Assembly: GCF_024124745.1 (NCBI RefSeq)
Contig: NZ_JAMXRU010000008.1
Location: 1 to 64,000, forward strand
Source of the DNA: Aeromicrobium sp. CnD17-E
Lineage (GTDB): Bacteria > Actinomycetota > Actinomycetes > Propionibacteriales > Nocardioidaceae
Direction: 5' to 3'
Length of the DNA: 64,000 bases
Shown: positions 46,929 through 55,580 of the stretch, piece after piece
Numbering within the stretch: position 1 is the stretch's first letter
Layout: every line of letters starts with the position of its first letter
Program-made: the position numbers and the translations under genes
Notes under the pieces: generated by a model
Told to the model about the DNA's origin: nothing
Seen by the model: the letters and a program-made list of their open reading frames with translations, nothing else
The model's database searches: none

Positions 46929-46962
46929 CCGGCCCGGCACCTCCGGGGAGGGACCGGGCCGG
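46929..46962. terminator. hairpin between convergent cyclase and cNMP-binding genes
   Basis: CCGGCCCGG (46929-46937) pairs with CCGGGCCGG (46954-46962), loop of 16 nt, in the 66-bp gap between the two stop codons. Confidence 0.55.
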
Positions 46963-46981
46963 GCGACCGGGAGCGGGACGG

Positions 46982-47380
46982 TCAGTCGAGCCGCTCGGTG
47001 GCCTTCTTCTGCAGCTTCTCGGCGAAGTTCGGGTCGTGCTCCAGCAGCTCGGCGACGTCGGAGTCGGTGAGGTGCAGGGCCTTGACCGGCGTCTTCGCCA
47101 CGACGGTCGCGTTGCGGAGCTTGCCGTTGACGAGCGCCATCTCGCCGATGACGTCGCCGGCACCCAGCTCGGCGATGGACTCCTGGTGACGTCGGATCTC
47201 CACCGTGCCCTCGAGGATGATGTACGCCTTGTCCGCGGGGGTGTTCTCGATCATCACGGCCCAGCGCTCGGGGATGTTCACGGGACGACCGACACCGGCG
47301 AGCTTCTCGATGGTCTTGGCGTCGAAGTCGGTGACGCGGGTCAGCGCGTCGATGGTCTCGCGGTCTGCCTTGCGTGCCAT
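46982..47380 (-). CDS. cyclic nucleotide-binding domain protein
   Basis: 132 aa, a lone cNMP-binding beta-roll (about 30-115): NIPERWAVMIENTPADKAYIILEGTVEI, then the phosphate cassette region AGDVIGEMALVNGKLRNATVVA, where the usual RxA reads RNA. No DNA-binding domain, so it is a receiver or adaptor rather than a Crp regulator. AGAGGAAG precedes ATG 47380. Lies between two cyclase genes, which suggests a local second-messenger module. Confidence 0.88.
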   Translation of the reverse strand: MARKADRETIDALTRVTDFDAKTIEKLAGVGRPVNIPERWAVMIENTPADKAYIILEGTVEIRRHQESIAELGAGDVIGEMALVNGKLRNATVVAKTPVKALHLTDSDVAELLEHDPNFAEKLQKKATERLD

Positions 47381-47520
47381 GGCTTCCTCTCGGTCGAACG
47401 GCGCGGGGGTGGGAGGGCGCCGCAGCCGGTCCAACGACCTGGAGCGAAGGAGGACACGCCCGCAGCATGCTGACGGTACGCTGCCCGACGTCCCCTCCGC
47501 CAGCCCTGGAAGGCAATGAC

Positions 47521-49092
47521 GTGGCCTCTCGTGACGCGCGTACGGCCCGGTCCCGCCGCGCGTTCGGCTCGGTGCTGCTCGGATCGGCCGAGCAGGACAC
47601 CAGCCGGCTGCGGGTCCGCATCCAGCTGCTGCTCACCCTCTTCCTCGTCAGCACGAACGTCATCGGCGCGGGGATCGTCGTCGCGCTGTCGGTGTTCGTG
47701 GTCCCGAGCCCCCGCCCGACGGGCGACATGGGCGTGGCCCTCGCGGTCGCGGTGCCGATCTACGTCGGGCTCGCCGTGCTCGTCGGCGCGACGTGGGGCA
47801 CGCGGCGGACGGTGCGGGCCCAGCGGTGGGCCCTCGAGGACCGCGAGCCGACGTCGCGCGAGCGGCGACGCGCGCTGCGGGCCGCGCGGTCGCTGACCGT
47901 CATGCAGGCGACGCTGTGGGTGCTGGCCACGGTCCTCTTCACGCTCCTGTCGGTCGCCGTGCAGCCCGAACGCGCGCTCTCGACCGGCCTCACCGTCGGC
48001 ATCGCGTCGATCGTGGTGACGACCATCGCCTACCTGCTCGCGGAGTTCGCGATGCGACCGATCGCCGCGCGCGCCCTCCGCGGTGCGGTCATGAAGCGGC
48101 CGCGCGGTCTCGGCGCCGCGACCCGCGTGCTGATGTTCTGGTGGCTGGGCACCGGTGCTCCGGTCGTCGGACTCGTCGTGGTGGGCATCCTCGCGCTGTC
48201 GACCGACCAGCTGACCCTGAGCGAGCTGGCCGTCGTCACCCTCATCATCGGCACGGTCGTGCTGTTCTTCGGGTTCTTCGTCATGTGGCTCACCTCCCGC
48301 GCCGTCGTCCAGCCGATGACCGGCGTCACCGAGGCGATGCGTCGGGTCGAGCGCGGCGAGTTCGGCACCACGATCGAGGTGTTCGACGGCTCGGAGCTGG
48401 GCATGCTGCAGTCGGGGTTCAACCAGATGTCGACGGGCCTGCTCGAGCGGGAGCGGCTGCGCGACGCGTTCGGCCGCCACGTCGGGCGCGACGTGGCCGA
48501 GGCGGCGCTGGAGGACGTCCGGCTCGGCGGAGAGACGCGCGAGGTGTCGGTGCTGTTCACCGACCTCGTGGGCTCCACGTCGTACGCCGAGGAGCGTGAG
48601 CCCGACGAGGTCGTGGCCATGCTGAACGACTACTTCGGCGTGATCATCGCCGAGGTCGACGCGCACGGCGGCCTGGTCAACAAGTTCATGGGCGACGCCG
48701 TGCTCGCGGTGTTCGGCGCACCGCGCCACCTCGACGACCACGCGGGACAGGCGCTCGCCGCCGCCCGGCGGATCGGCGAGCGGCTGGAGACGGAGCTGGT
48801 GGGCGTGCGGGCGGGGATCGGCGTCGCCACCGGCCGCGCCGTCGCGGGCTACGTCGGTGACGAGACCCGCTACGAGTTCACCGTGATCGGCGACGCCGTC
48901 AACGCCGCCTCACGCCTGACCGAGCTGGCCAAGGACGTGGAGGGCGGCGTGCTGGCCGACCTGCAGGCGGTCACCTCCGCCGACCCCGAGGAGGCCGCCC
49001 ACTGGCGCCGCGAGGGCAGCACCGTGCTCCGCGGCCGCTCCGAGGAGACCGAGACGGCCGTGCCGCGCCGCGCCGACGGTCCCGAGGCCTGA
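47521..49092 (+). CDS. membrane class III adenylate cyclase with HAMP domain
   Basis: 523 aa: six predicted membrane helices (about 30-270), a HAMP linker following TSRAVVQPMTGVTEAMRRVERGEFGTTIE, and a C-terminal cyclase domain with VLFTDLVGSTSYAE, NKFMGDAVLAVFG and the intact VIGDAVNAASRL. This is the architecture of the Rv1318c-Rv1320c cyclases of M. tuberculosis. GTG 47521 has GGAAGG upstream. Divergent from the cNMP-binding gene. Confidence 0.92.
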   Translation: MASRDARTARSRRAFGSVLLGSAEQDTSRLRVRIQLLLTLFLVSTNVIGAGIVVALSVFVVPSPRPTGDMGVALAVAVPIYVGLAVLVGATWGTRRTVRAQRWALEDREPTSRERRRALRAARSLTVMQATLWVLATVLFTLLSVAVQPERALSTGLTVGIASIVVTTIAYLLAEFAMRPIAARALRGAVMKRPRGLGAATRVLMFWWLGTGAPVVGLVVVGILALSTDQLTLSELAVVTLIIGTVVLFFGFFVMWLTSRAVVQPMTGVTEAMRRVERGEFGTTIEVFDGSELGMLQSGFNQMSTGLLERERLRDAFGRHVGRDVAEAALEDVRLGGETREVSVLFTDLVGSTSYAEEREPDEVVAMLNDYFGVIIAEVDAHGGLVNKFMGDAVLAVFGAPRHLDDHAGQALAAARRIGERLETELVGVRAGIGVATGRAVAGYVGDETRYEFTVIGDAVNAASRLTELAKDVEGGVLADLQAVTSADPEEAAHWRREGSTVLRGRSEETETAVPRRADGPEA

Positions 49093-49108
49093 GCCCTCGC
49101 CCATCGAC

Positions 49109-49220
49109 TGGTTCCCATCAGGTCATGGGAATCCCCCGCTCACCTGCGGGTGCATCCGCAGGTGAGCGAGGGAGGACCGTGGTGAGCTGCTGGTTCCCAT
49201 CACCTGATGGGAACCAGCAG
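49109..49220. repeat. cluster of three hairpins with a 34-bp near-perfect palindrome
   Basis: Gap between convergent cyclase and GMC genes. Hairpins: TTCCCAT/ATGGGAA (49112-49118/49125-49131), a 12-bp stem 49138-49149/49156-49167, and a perfect 16-bp stem 49187-49202/49205-49220 with a 2-nt loop. TGGTTCCCATCA is directly repeated at 49109-49120 and 49191-49202. The middle stem is the best terminator candidate; the third, almost loop-free palindrome is more like a DNA repeat. Confidence 0.75.
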
Positions 49221-49234
49221 CAGCGAGGCGGAGG

Positions 49235-50926
49235 TCAGCTGACGCCGACGATCGGCAGGCGCAGGGCGGCCGGCGCGTCCTCGGGGACCACGGGGTTCTT
49301 CGGGGCGATCGGCTCGAGCGAGCGGAAGCCCTCCCCCACTGCCGGGCGCGGGTCGGCCTCGCCGCGGTTCGGCCAGTAGGCCATCGCACGCTCGGCCTGG
49401 GCCGTGATCGTCAGCGACGGGTTGACGCCGAGGTTGGCGCTGATCGACGAGCCGTCGATCACGTGCAGCCCCTCGTGCCCGTAGAGGCGGTGGTAGGGGT
49501 CGATCACGCCGGTCTCCGGGGAGTCGCCGATGCACGCGCCGCCCATGAAGTGGGCCGTGAGGGGCACGTTGAAGGGCTCGCCGATGGTGCCTCCCGGGGT
49601 GCCGCCCATGTGCTCGGCCATCCGCTGCACCGCCACGTGCCCGGGCTCGATGAACGCCGGGTTCGGTGCGCCGTGGCCCTGTCGCGACGTCAGCACCTTC
49701 CGGCCGAGCAGGTTGCGCTTCGTGTACGTGGTGATCGAGTTGTCGTGGGTCTGCATGACCAGCGCGATGACCGTGCGCTCCGACCAGTGCCGCAGGTCGT
49801 AGAGCTTGAACATGTTGCCCTTCTGCTTCCACAGCTCCTTGAGCCACGTCTTCCAGCGCGCCGTCGGCAGGCTCCCGTCGGTGAGCACGGTCTGCATCAG
49901 CGACATCGCGTTGGAGCCCCGCCCGTAGCGGCACGGCTCGATGTGCGTGAACTCGTCGGGGTGGAACGACGACGTGATGGCGACGCCCTCGGAGTAGTCG
50001 ACGTCCTTGCCGTCGGCGATGGAGCCGAGCAGCGCCTCGGAGTTCGTGCGCGTCAGCAGCCCGAGCCGGTCCGAGACGTTCGGCAGGACGCCCTGGTCCT
50101 TCATCCGGTGCAGCAGCTTCTGCGTGCCCATCGTGCTGGCCGAGAAGATCACCTGCTCGGCGGTCATCACGCGGTGCTTGCGGAAGCGCTTGTTGGTGCG
50201 GCGCGTCTCGACCGCGTAGCCGCCGCCCGGCAGCGGCGTCACCGACACCGCCGTCGTCATCGGGTGGATCTCGGCGCCGTTCTGCTCGGCGAGGTAGAGG
50301 TAGTTCTTGACGAGCGTGTTCTTCGCGTTGTGCCGGCAGCCGGTCATGCACTCGCCGCAGTTGGTGCAGGCGTTGCGGTCGGGGCCCGCTCCGCCGAAGT
50401 AGGGGTCGGCGACCTTCTGGCCCGGCTCGTCACCGAAGAGGACGCCGACCGGCGTGTGGTGGAACGTGCCCTCGACGCCCATGTCCTGCGCGACCTTCTT
50501 GATCACCCGGTCGGCCGGGGTCTCGAAGGGGTAGGTCGCGACGCCCAGCATCCGCTTGGCCTGGTCGTAGTACGGCGCCAGCTCGCTCTTCCAGTCGGCG
50601 ATGTGGCCCCAGGCGGGATCCTTGTAGAACGGGTCGAGCGGCTCGTACAGGGTGTTGGCGTACACCAGCGACCCGCCCCCGACGCCCGCGCCGGAGAGGA
50701 TGAGCACGTCCTTGAGCTTGTCGATGCGCTGGATGCCGTAGCAGCCCAGCTGCGGCAGCCAGAGGAACTTGCGCAGCCGCCACGACGTCTTGGCGAAGTC
50801 CTCGTCGCGGAAGCGCTTGCCCGCCTCGAGCACGGCGACCTTGTAGCCCTTCTCGGTCAGCCGCAGGGCGGACACGCTGCCGCCGAATCCGGAGCCGATG
50901 ACGATGACGTCGTGGTCGAAACCCAT
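49235..50926 (-). CDS. GMC oxidoreductase, cholesterol-oxidase-like (ChoD family)
   Basis: 563 aa. FAD motif VIGSGFGGSVSALRL (9-23), GAGVGGGSLVYANTL (79-93), and C-terminal GEPFNVPLTAHFMGGACIGD and VIDGSSISANLGVNPSLT define the family of M. tuberculosis ChoD, which also lies near guaB3. Residues 187-197 are CTNCGECMTGC, a Cys-x2-Cys-x2-Cys-x3-Cys pattern that looks like an Fe-S ligand set. Oxidises a sterol or other alcohol; the true substrate of this clade is uncertain. Start ATG 50926 with AGAGGTTCCC. Confidence 0.88.
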   Translation of the reverse strand: MGFDHDVIVIGSGFGGSVSALRLTEKGYKVAVLEAGKRFRDEDFAKTSWRLRKFLWLPQLGCYGIQRIDKLKDVLILSGAGVGGGSLVYANTLYEPLDPFYKDPAWGHIADWKSELAPYYDQAKRMLGVATYPFETPADRVIKKVAQDMGVEGTFHHTPVGVLFGDEPGQKVADPYFGGAGPDRNACTNCGECMTGCRHNAKNTLVKNYLYLAEQNGAEIHPMTTAVSVTPLPGGGYAVETRRTNKRFRKHRVMTAEQVIFSASTMGTQKLLHRMKDQGVLPNVSDRLGLLTRTNSEALLGSIADGKDVDYSEGVAITSSFHPDEFTHIEPCRYGRGSNAMSLMQTVLTDGSLPTARWKTWLKELWKQKGNMFKLYDLRHWSERTVIALVMQTHDNSITTYTKRNLLGRKVLTSRQGHGAPNPAFIEPGHVAVQRMAEHMGGTPGGTIGEPFNVPLTAHFMGGACIGDSPETGVIDPYHRLYGHEGLHVIDGSSISANLGVNPSLTITAQAERAMAYWPNRGEADPRPAVGEGFRSLEPIAPKNPVVPEDAPAALRLPIVGVS

Positions 50927-51011
50927 GGGAACCTCTCGTGGTGCTGCTGCGGGGTAGGTGGTGCTGTGTCCTGCGGAGTGTGGGGACGCGGGGTGTGCAG
51001 GTGCGGTGGCG

Positions 51012-52562
51012 TCAGGCGCGGGGGGTGCGACGCAGCATTTTCAGCCCGAGGGTGAGGGCCTGCGCGTAGCGCCGCGCGGGGACGAACGCCGGCCCTCCCA
51101 TCGGCACGGCCCGCTGGACCGCCACGGCCTGCGGCTCGGTGTAGCGCAGGATGCCCTCGGCGCCCTGGCGCCGGCCGACGCCCGACGTGCGCATGCCGCC
51201 CATCGGGGCGTCGATGCTGCCGAACGTGGCGGCGAAGCCCTCGTTGATGTTCACGGTGCCGGCCTTGATGGCCGGGGCGATGCGACGGGCCTCGCGGACC
51301 GGTCCGAAGATGCTGGCGTTGAGGCCGTACTCGCCGGCGTTGGCGAGCGCGACGGCCTCGTCGACCGTGCGGTACGGGTAGAGCGAGACGAGCGGGCCGA
51401 ACGTCTCCTCGGCGAAGCACGCGGCCGCCTCGGTGACCCCCTCGAGCACCGTCGGCTCGAAGAAGTACGGACCGAGGTCGGGTCGGGCCCGACCGCCGGT
51501 GAGCACGGTGGCGCCGTTCGCGACCGCGTCGTCGACGTGCTTGGCGACGGTCTCGACCTGGCTCTGGGAGATCAGCGAGCCCATGTCGGCGTCCCAGTCG
51601 AGGGACGCGCCGAGGCTCAGGGCCTGCACCCGACGCACGAAGGCGTCGCGGAAGCCGTCGTACAGCGCCTCGGGCACGTAGACGCGCTCGATCGACACGC
51701 AGAGCTGACCGGCCGAGGAGAAGCAGGCGGTGACCGCACCGGCTGCGGCCCGCTCGACGTCGGCGCCGGGCAGCACGATCATCGGGTTCTTGCCGCCGAG
51801 CTCGAGCGAGCAGCTGACGAGCCGCTCGGCCGCCTGCTTCGCGACCAGGGTGCCGGTCGCCGTCGAGCCGGTGAAGCAGATGTAGTCGGCGCGCTCGATG
51901 ATCGCCGAGCCGACGACCGAGCCCGCACCGCTGACGACCTGCCAGACGTCGGTGGGGATGCCGGCCCGACGCAGCAGCTCGACGCCGGCGAGCGCGATGA
52001 GCGGGCTCTGGCTGTCGGGCTTGTGCACCACCGCGTTGCCGGCCGCGACGGCGGGCAGCCCGTCGGAGATCGCCATGGTCAGCGGGTAGTTCCAGGGGCT
52101 GATGATGCCGACGACGCCCTTGGGCACCTGGTTCACCTCGACCCGCGTGAGCCCCGGCAGGGCGCCGTTGCGTCGCGTGGGGGTCAGCTGGCTCTTCAGA
52201 CGACGTGCGTAGAAGCGGGCGGTCAGCGCCAGGTGGGCGACCTCGTCGAAGGCGTGGGCCCGCGCCTTGCCCGACTCGAGCTGGATGAGGTCGAGCAGCT
52301 CGTCCTGGTGCGCGAGCACGAGGTCGTGCAGACGCAGCAGGGCCGCGGACCGCGCCTCCAGCGGAGTCTGCGCCCAGCGCTGCTGGGCGGCGCGGGCGGC
52401 GTCGAAGGCGGCCTCGACGTCGTCGATCGACGATACGGGGATCTGGGCGACGGGCTCGCCCGTGAGCGGGGTGGTGGTCGTGCGGGTCTCGCCGCTGGTG
52501 CTGCGGATCAGCGCCGTCAGGCTCTGGACACGGGAGGCGGGGACCACGTCGACGAGTGACAT
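51012..52562 (-). CDS. succinate-semialdehyde dehydrogenase (GabD2-like aldehyde dehydrogenase)
   Basis: 516 aa. Catalytic Cys288 (SSAGQLCVS), general-base Glu254 (LELGGKNP) and Lys181 of the NAD site (VVHKPDSQSP) are all present. The overall pattern matches the NADP-dependent GabD2 group of mycobacteria, which oxidises succinic semialdehyde to succinate; other aldehydes are possible. TATCCT (complement of 52570-52575) lies 7 nt before the ATG, overlapping a GGAGG that could also be a ribosome binding site. A 13-bp ATACCGCCGGTAT palindrome overlaps this promoter. Confidence 0.88.
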   Translation of the reverse strand: MSLVDVVPASRVQSLTALIRSTSGETRTTTTPLTGEPVAQIPVSSIDDVEAAFDAARAAQQRWAQTPLEARSAALLRLHDLVLAHQDELLDLIQLESGKARAHAFDEVAHLALTARFYARRLKSQLTPTRRNGALPGLTRVEVNQVPKGVVGIISPWNYPLTMAISDGLPAVAAGNAVVHKPDSQSPLIALAGVELLRRAGIPTDVWQVVSGAGSVVGSAIIERADYICFTGSTATGTLVAKQAAERLVSCSLELGGKNPMIVLPGADVERAAAGAVTACFSSAGQLCVSIERVYVPEALYDGFRDAFVRRVQALSLGASLDWDADMGSLISQSQVETVAKHVDDAVANGATVLTGGRARPDLGPYFFEPTVLEGVTEAAACFAEETFGPLVSLYPYRTVDEAVALANAGEYGLNASIFGPVREARRIAPAIKAGTVNINEGFAATFGSIDAPMGGMRTSGVGRRQGAEGILRYTEPQAVAVQRAVPMGGPAFVPARRYAQALTLGLKMLRRTPRA

Positions 52563-52649
52563 GCCCTCCAGGATACCGCCGGTATGTCGAATGCGACAGG
52601 GCTTGTGTCACATCCGGACGGTCCGTCGGACGGACGTCACCGCAGCGGG

Positions 52650-53915
52650 TCAGCCGAGCAGCGTCTCGCCCCAGAAGCCGCGCGGCCCGACGCCGGGCGG
52701 GCAGGCGAACAAGCCGGAGCTGCGGTGCACGAGGTACTCGTTGAGGGCGTCGTTGGTCGGCCCGGCCAGGTTGCGCTGGATCCGCACGAACTGCTCCGGC
52801 GAACGCTGGTAGCTGATGAAGAACAGACCGGCCGCCAGCTGGCCGAGACCGTCCGTGCCGTTGACGAAGTTGTAGCCGCGTCGCAGGATCCGGGCGCCGC
52901 CGTTGTTGTCGGGGTGCGCCTTGGCGACGTGCGACGTGACGGGGATGAGCGGCTGGCCGTCCGAGCCACGCTTGCCGAGGTCGATCGCCGCGTGCTCGTC
53001 GCCGCCGGACAGCGGACCGCCCGAGCCCTTGGCCCGGCCGATGATCGCCTCCTGCCCGGCGAGCGGCTCGCGGTCCCACGTCTCGATGCGCATGTCGATG
53101 CGGCGCGCGACCAGGTAGGAGCCGCCGACCATCCAGTCGGGACCGTCGCCCTCCTGGACCCACACCACGTCGTCCACGTCGCGGTCCTCGGACTTCACGT
53201 TCGCGGTGCCGTCCTTGAAGCCGAACAGGTTGCGCGCCGTGGCCTGGGCCGCCGACGTCGACGACGTGCGACCGAAGCCGAGCTGGGAGTAGCGCACCGA
53301 CGCACGCCCGAAGGCGATGCGGACGAGGTTGCGGATCGCGTGCACGGCCACCTGGGGGTCGTTCGCGCACGCCTGGATCGCGACGTCGCCGCCCGTCAGC
53401 GACGGCTCGAGACGGTCGCCGGAGAACAGCGGCAGGTCGGCGAGGTCGGTGGGCCGCGCGTCGCCGAGGCCGAACCGGGGGCGACCGTCGCGCTCGAACA
53501 GGCTCGGCCCGAAGCCGATGGTCAGCGTCAGGCCCGACGCGGGCAGGCCGAGGGTCTCGCCGGTGTCCTCCGGTGGCGCCTCCGGGGCGCCCGCGACGGC
53601 ACCGTAGACGCCCACCTCGTTGCCCTGGGTGAGCTTGCGCGCCGCCTGCGTCCACTCCTTCAGGAGGCCGACGAGCTCGTCGCGGCTCTCGGTCGTCACG
53701 TCGAGCACGACGAAGTGCAGCCGGTCCTGCGCCGGGGTGAGGATGCCCGCCTGGTGCCGACCCTCGAACGCGACCGGGACCGCCTCGGGGTCGGGGCGCA
53801 CCGGCTCGTCGCGCGTCGCGCCGACCGCGTAGCCGCCGGCGACGCTCGCAGCCACGGCACCGGCGCCGGCCGCGCCGAGCAGGGCGCGACGCGAGAGGGG
53901 CGAGCGCTCGCTCAC
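52650..53915 (-). CDS. efeB: deferrochelatase/DyP-type peroxidase EfeB
   Basis: 421 aa with a twin-arginine signal (SPLSRRALLGAAGAGAVAAS) for export of the folded heme protein. The DyP motif GFKDGTAN is present, and the C-terminal region contains YNFVNGTDGLGQLAAGLFFISYQRSPE. It oxidises substrates with peroxide and is proposed to help release or oxidise iron for EfeUOB uptake. GTG start overlaps the efeO stop (GTGA). Confidence 0.92.
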   Translation of the reverse strand: MSERSPLSRRALLGAAGAGAVAASVAGGYAVGATRDEPVRPDPEAVPVAFEGRHQAGILTPAQDRLHFVVLDVTTESRDELVGLLKEWTQAARKLTQGNEVGVYGAVAGAPEAPPEDTGETLGLPASGLTLTIGFGPSLFERDGRPRFGLGDARPTDLADLPLFSGDRLEPSLTGGDVAIQACANDPQVAVHAIRNLVRIAFGRASVRYSQLGFGRTSSTSAAQATARNLFGFKDGTANVKSEDRDVDDVVWVQEGDGPDWMVGGSYLVARRIDMRIETWDREPLAGQEAIIGRAKGSGGPLSGGDEHAAIDLGKRGSDGQPLIPVTSHVAKAHPDNNGGARILRRGYNFVNGTDGLGQLAAGLFFISYQRSPEQFVRIQRNLAGPTNDALNEYLVHRSSGLFACPPGVGPRGFWGETLLG

Positions 53916-55045
53916 GCCGAGGCCGCGACCACGGCCGCCACCTTGCTGATCGGCTCGCTGAGCGCTGCCACGGAGTCCGAGAGCCGCTTGACCTGCTCCT
54001 TGCTGAGCGTGTCGTAGCCGGCCCACTCGCCGGTGTCGGCGTCCTGGTACTGGTCGAGCTCGGCGTCGAGGGCCTTGAACCGCTGGTCGATGAGGGTCAC
54101 GAGGTCGGGGTCGGCCTTCTCGAGCACCGGACGCAGGGCGGCGATCGCCGCCTGGGAGCCCTCGATGTTGGCCTTGAAGTCCCAGAGGTCGGTGTGGCTG
54201 AACTCGTCCTCCTCGCCCGTGATCTTGCCCGTGGCGACCTCGTCGAGCAGACCCTTCGAGCCTTGGGCGAGCTGGAGCGCCGTGAGCGGCTTGTCCTTGC
54301 TCTCCTGGACCACCTTCGTCACGTTGGCGAGCAGCTGGTCGGCGTAGGGGTCCATGCCGTCGGTGTTGCCCGCGACCCACAGCTGCTTCTCGATGCGGTG
54401 CCAGCCCGTGAAGTCGCGTCCCTCGGCCTTGGCGTCGGGCTCGCGGCCGTCGGTGATCGGGTCGAGGTCGCCGAAGATCTCCGCGACCGGCTCGATGCGC
54501 TCCCAGTAGGTGCGCGCCCGCGGGAAGAGCGCCTTCGCCTCGTCGACCTTGCCGGCCTTCACCGCGTCGACGAACTCGGTGGTCTTGTCGATGAGCGCAC
54601 CGGTCTGGCTCTCGACGTAGCGCTGGTAGCTGGCGGCAGCGGCCTTGAGCTCGGCGGAGTCCGACAGCTCCTTGGCGGCCTTGCCGGAGACCGTGAGGTC
54701 CTGGCGGATGCCGTCGCCGACCATCCCGGGCTTGCACGCGCCCTGGTAGTCACCCTTCGGCAGGTCGACGACGAGGTCGCGCGACAGGCCCGGGCCGATG
54801 TTCTCGACCTCGCCCATGATCCGGTCGCCCTCGGCGTACACGTAGAACTCGGTGACCTTGGAGCCCGCGTTGGTCACGGCGAACGTGGTGGGGCCGGCCT
54901 TGAGCTGCGTCGCCGAGACCTTGCAGGAGGAGTCGGCGGCCTTCACGGAGACCGTGCCGTCGGCCTCCGACGGCTTCTCGGCGCAGGCGGCCAGGAGGAC
55001 GAGCGACGTGGCGGCGAGGCCGGTGGCGATGACGGTGCGGCGCAT
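53912..55045 (-). CDS. efeO: iron uptake lipoprotein EfeO
   Basis: 377 aa. Lipobox LLAAC (Cys21). An N-terminal cupredoxin-like domain (about 30-120) has Cys pairs, followed by the M75/imelysin-like domain with the HRIEKQLW (HxxE) iron-binding motif. Works with EfeB and normally with the permease EfeU, which is not adjacent here. ATG 55045 has GAAGGAA; a 45-nt leader and an iron-box-like operator precede it. Confidence 0.93.
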   Translation of the reverse strand: MRRTVIATGLAATSLVLLAACAEKPSEADGTVSVKAADSSCKVSATQLKAGPTTFAVTNAGSKVTEFYVYAEGDRIMGEVENIGPGLSRDLVVDLPKGDYQGACKPGMVGDGIRQDLTVSGKAAKELSDSAELKAAAASYQRYVESQTGALIDKTTEFVDAVKAGKVDEAKALFPRARTYWERIEPVAEIFGDLDPITDGREPDAKAEGRDFTGWHRIEKQLWVAGNTDGMDPYADQLLANVTKVVQESKDKPLTALQLAQGSKGLLDEVATGKITGEEDEFSHTDLWDFKANIEGSQAAIAALRPVLEKADPDLVTLIDQRFKALDAELDQYQDADTGEWAGYDTLSKEQVKRLSDSVAALSEPISKVAAVVAASA

Positions 55046-55071
55046 GGGGGTTCCTTCGGTGCGGGCGTCCA

Positions 55072-55095
55072 GGTGAGGACAGCCTCACCATGCTA
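55072..55095 (-). promoter_or_regulatory. efeOB promoter with DtxR/IdeR-like iron box
   Basis: GGTGAGG and CCTCACC form a perfect inverted repeat at 55072-55089 (4-nt centre), close to the core of the DtxR/IdeR box. The -10 box TAGCAT (complement of 55090-55095) abuts it, so the operator covers the transcription start. Iron-loaded regulator should shut off efeO-efeB. Confidence 0.65.
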
Positions 55096-55160
55096 GACCC
55101 CGGACCGTTCCTCGCGGCAACGGATTCCGATGTGATCTGGCCCGGACCCCTGACGAGCCG

Positions 55161-55580
55161 TCAGCGGGTGATGATCGCCAGGTCCAGGATCATCAGGACG
55201 AGGCCGAGCAGCGCGATGCCGAGGCCGACGAACGGCCACGGCCAGACGGGCCGTCCGGTCGTCGCGGCGCGCACGATCCGGAAGGCGCTGAAGAGCACCG
55301 CCACGAGCAGCAGGACCCAGAGCAGCGCCAGACCGCCGAAGAACAGCAGCGAGCCCTCCGGACGGCAGATGAGGGCCCCGTCGTCGGAGGAGCCGCCGCA
55401 GCCGTCGGAGGCCATCGCGGTGAGCGGCGCGAGAGCGCCGACCAGCAGGGAGCCGAGCGCGAGACCGACCCACAGCACCCCGGCGACCACGACCTCGACG
55501 ATCCGCGCAGCGGTCGGCGGCTGCCGGTCCGGGGGCGGCTCGGCGACCGGCCAGGCGCCGTCCGGGGGGCTGGTCGCCAT
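55161..55580 (-). CDS. membrane protein, unknown
   Basis: 139 aa, proline-rich start and three membrane helices (about 27-55, 76-98, 115-136) with a Cys-containing external loop (DGCGG and LICR). No family recognised. ATG overlaps the guaB3 stop (TGATG), so it is cotranscribed with guaB3. Confidence 0.7.
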   Translation of the reverse strand: MATSPPDGAWPVAEPPPDRQPPTAARIVEVVVAGVLWVGLALGSLLVGALAPLTAMASDGCGGSSDDGALICRPEGSLLFFGGLALLWVLLLVAVLFSAFRIVRAATTGRPVWPWPFVGLGIALLGLVLMILDLAIITR

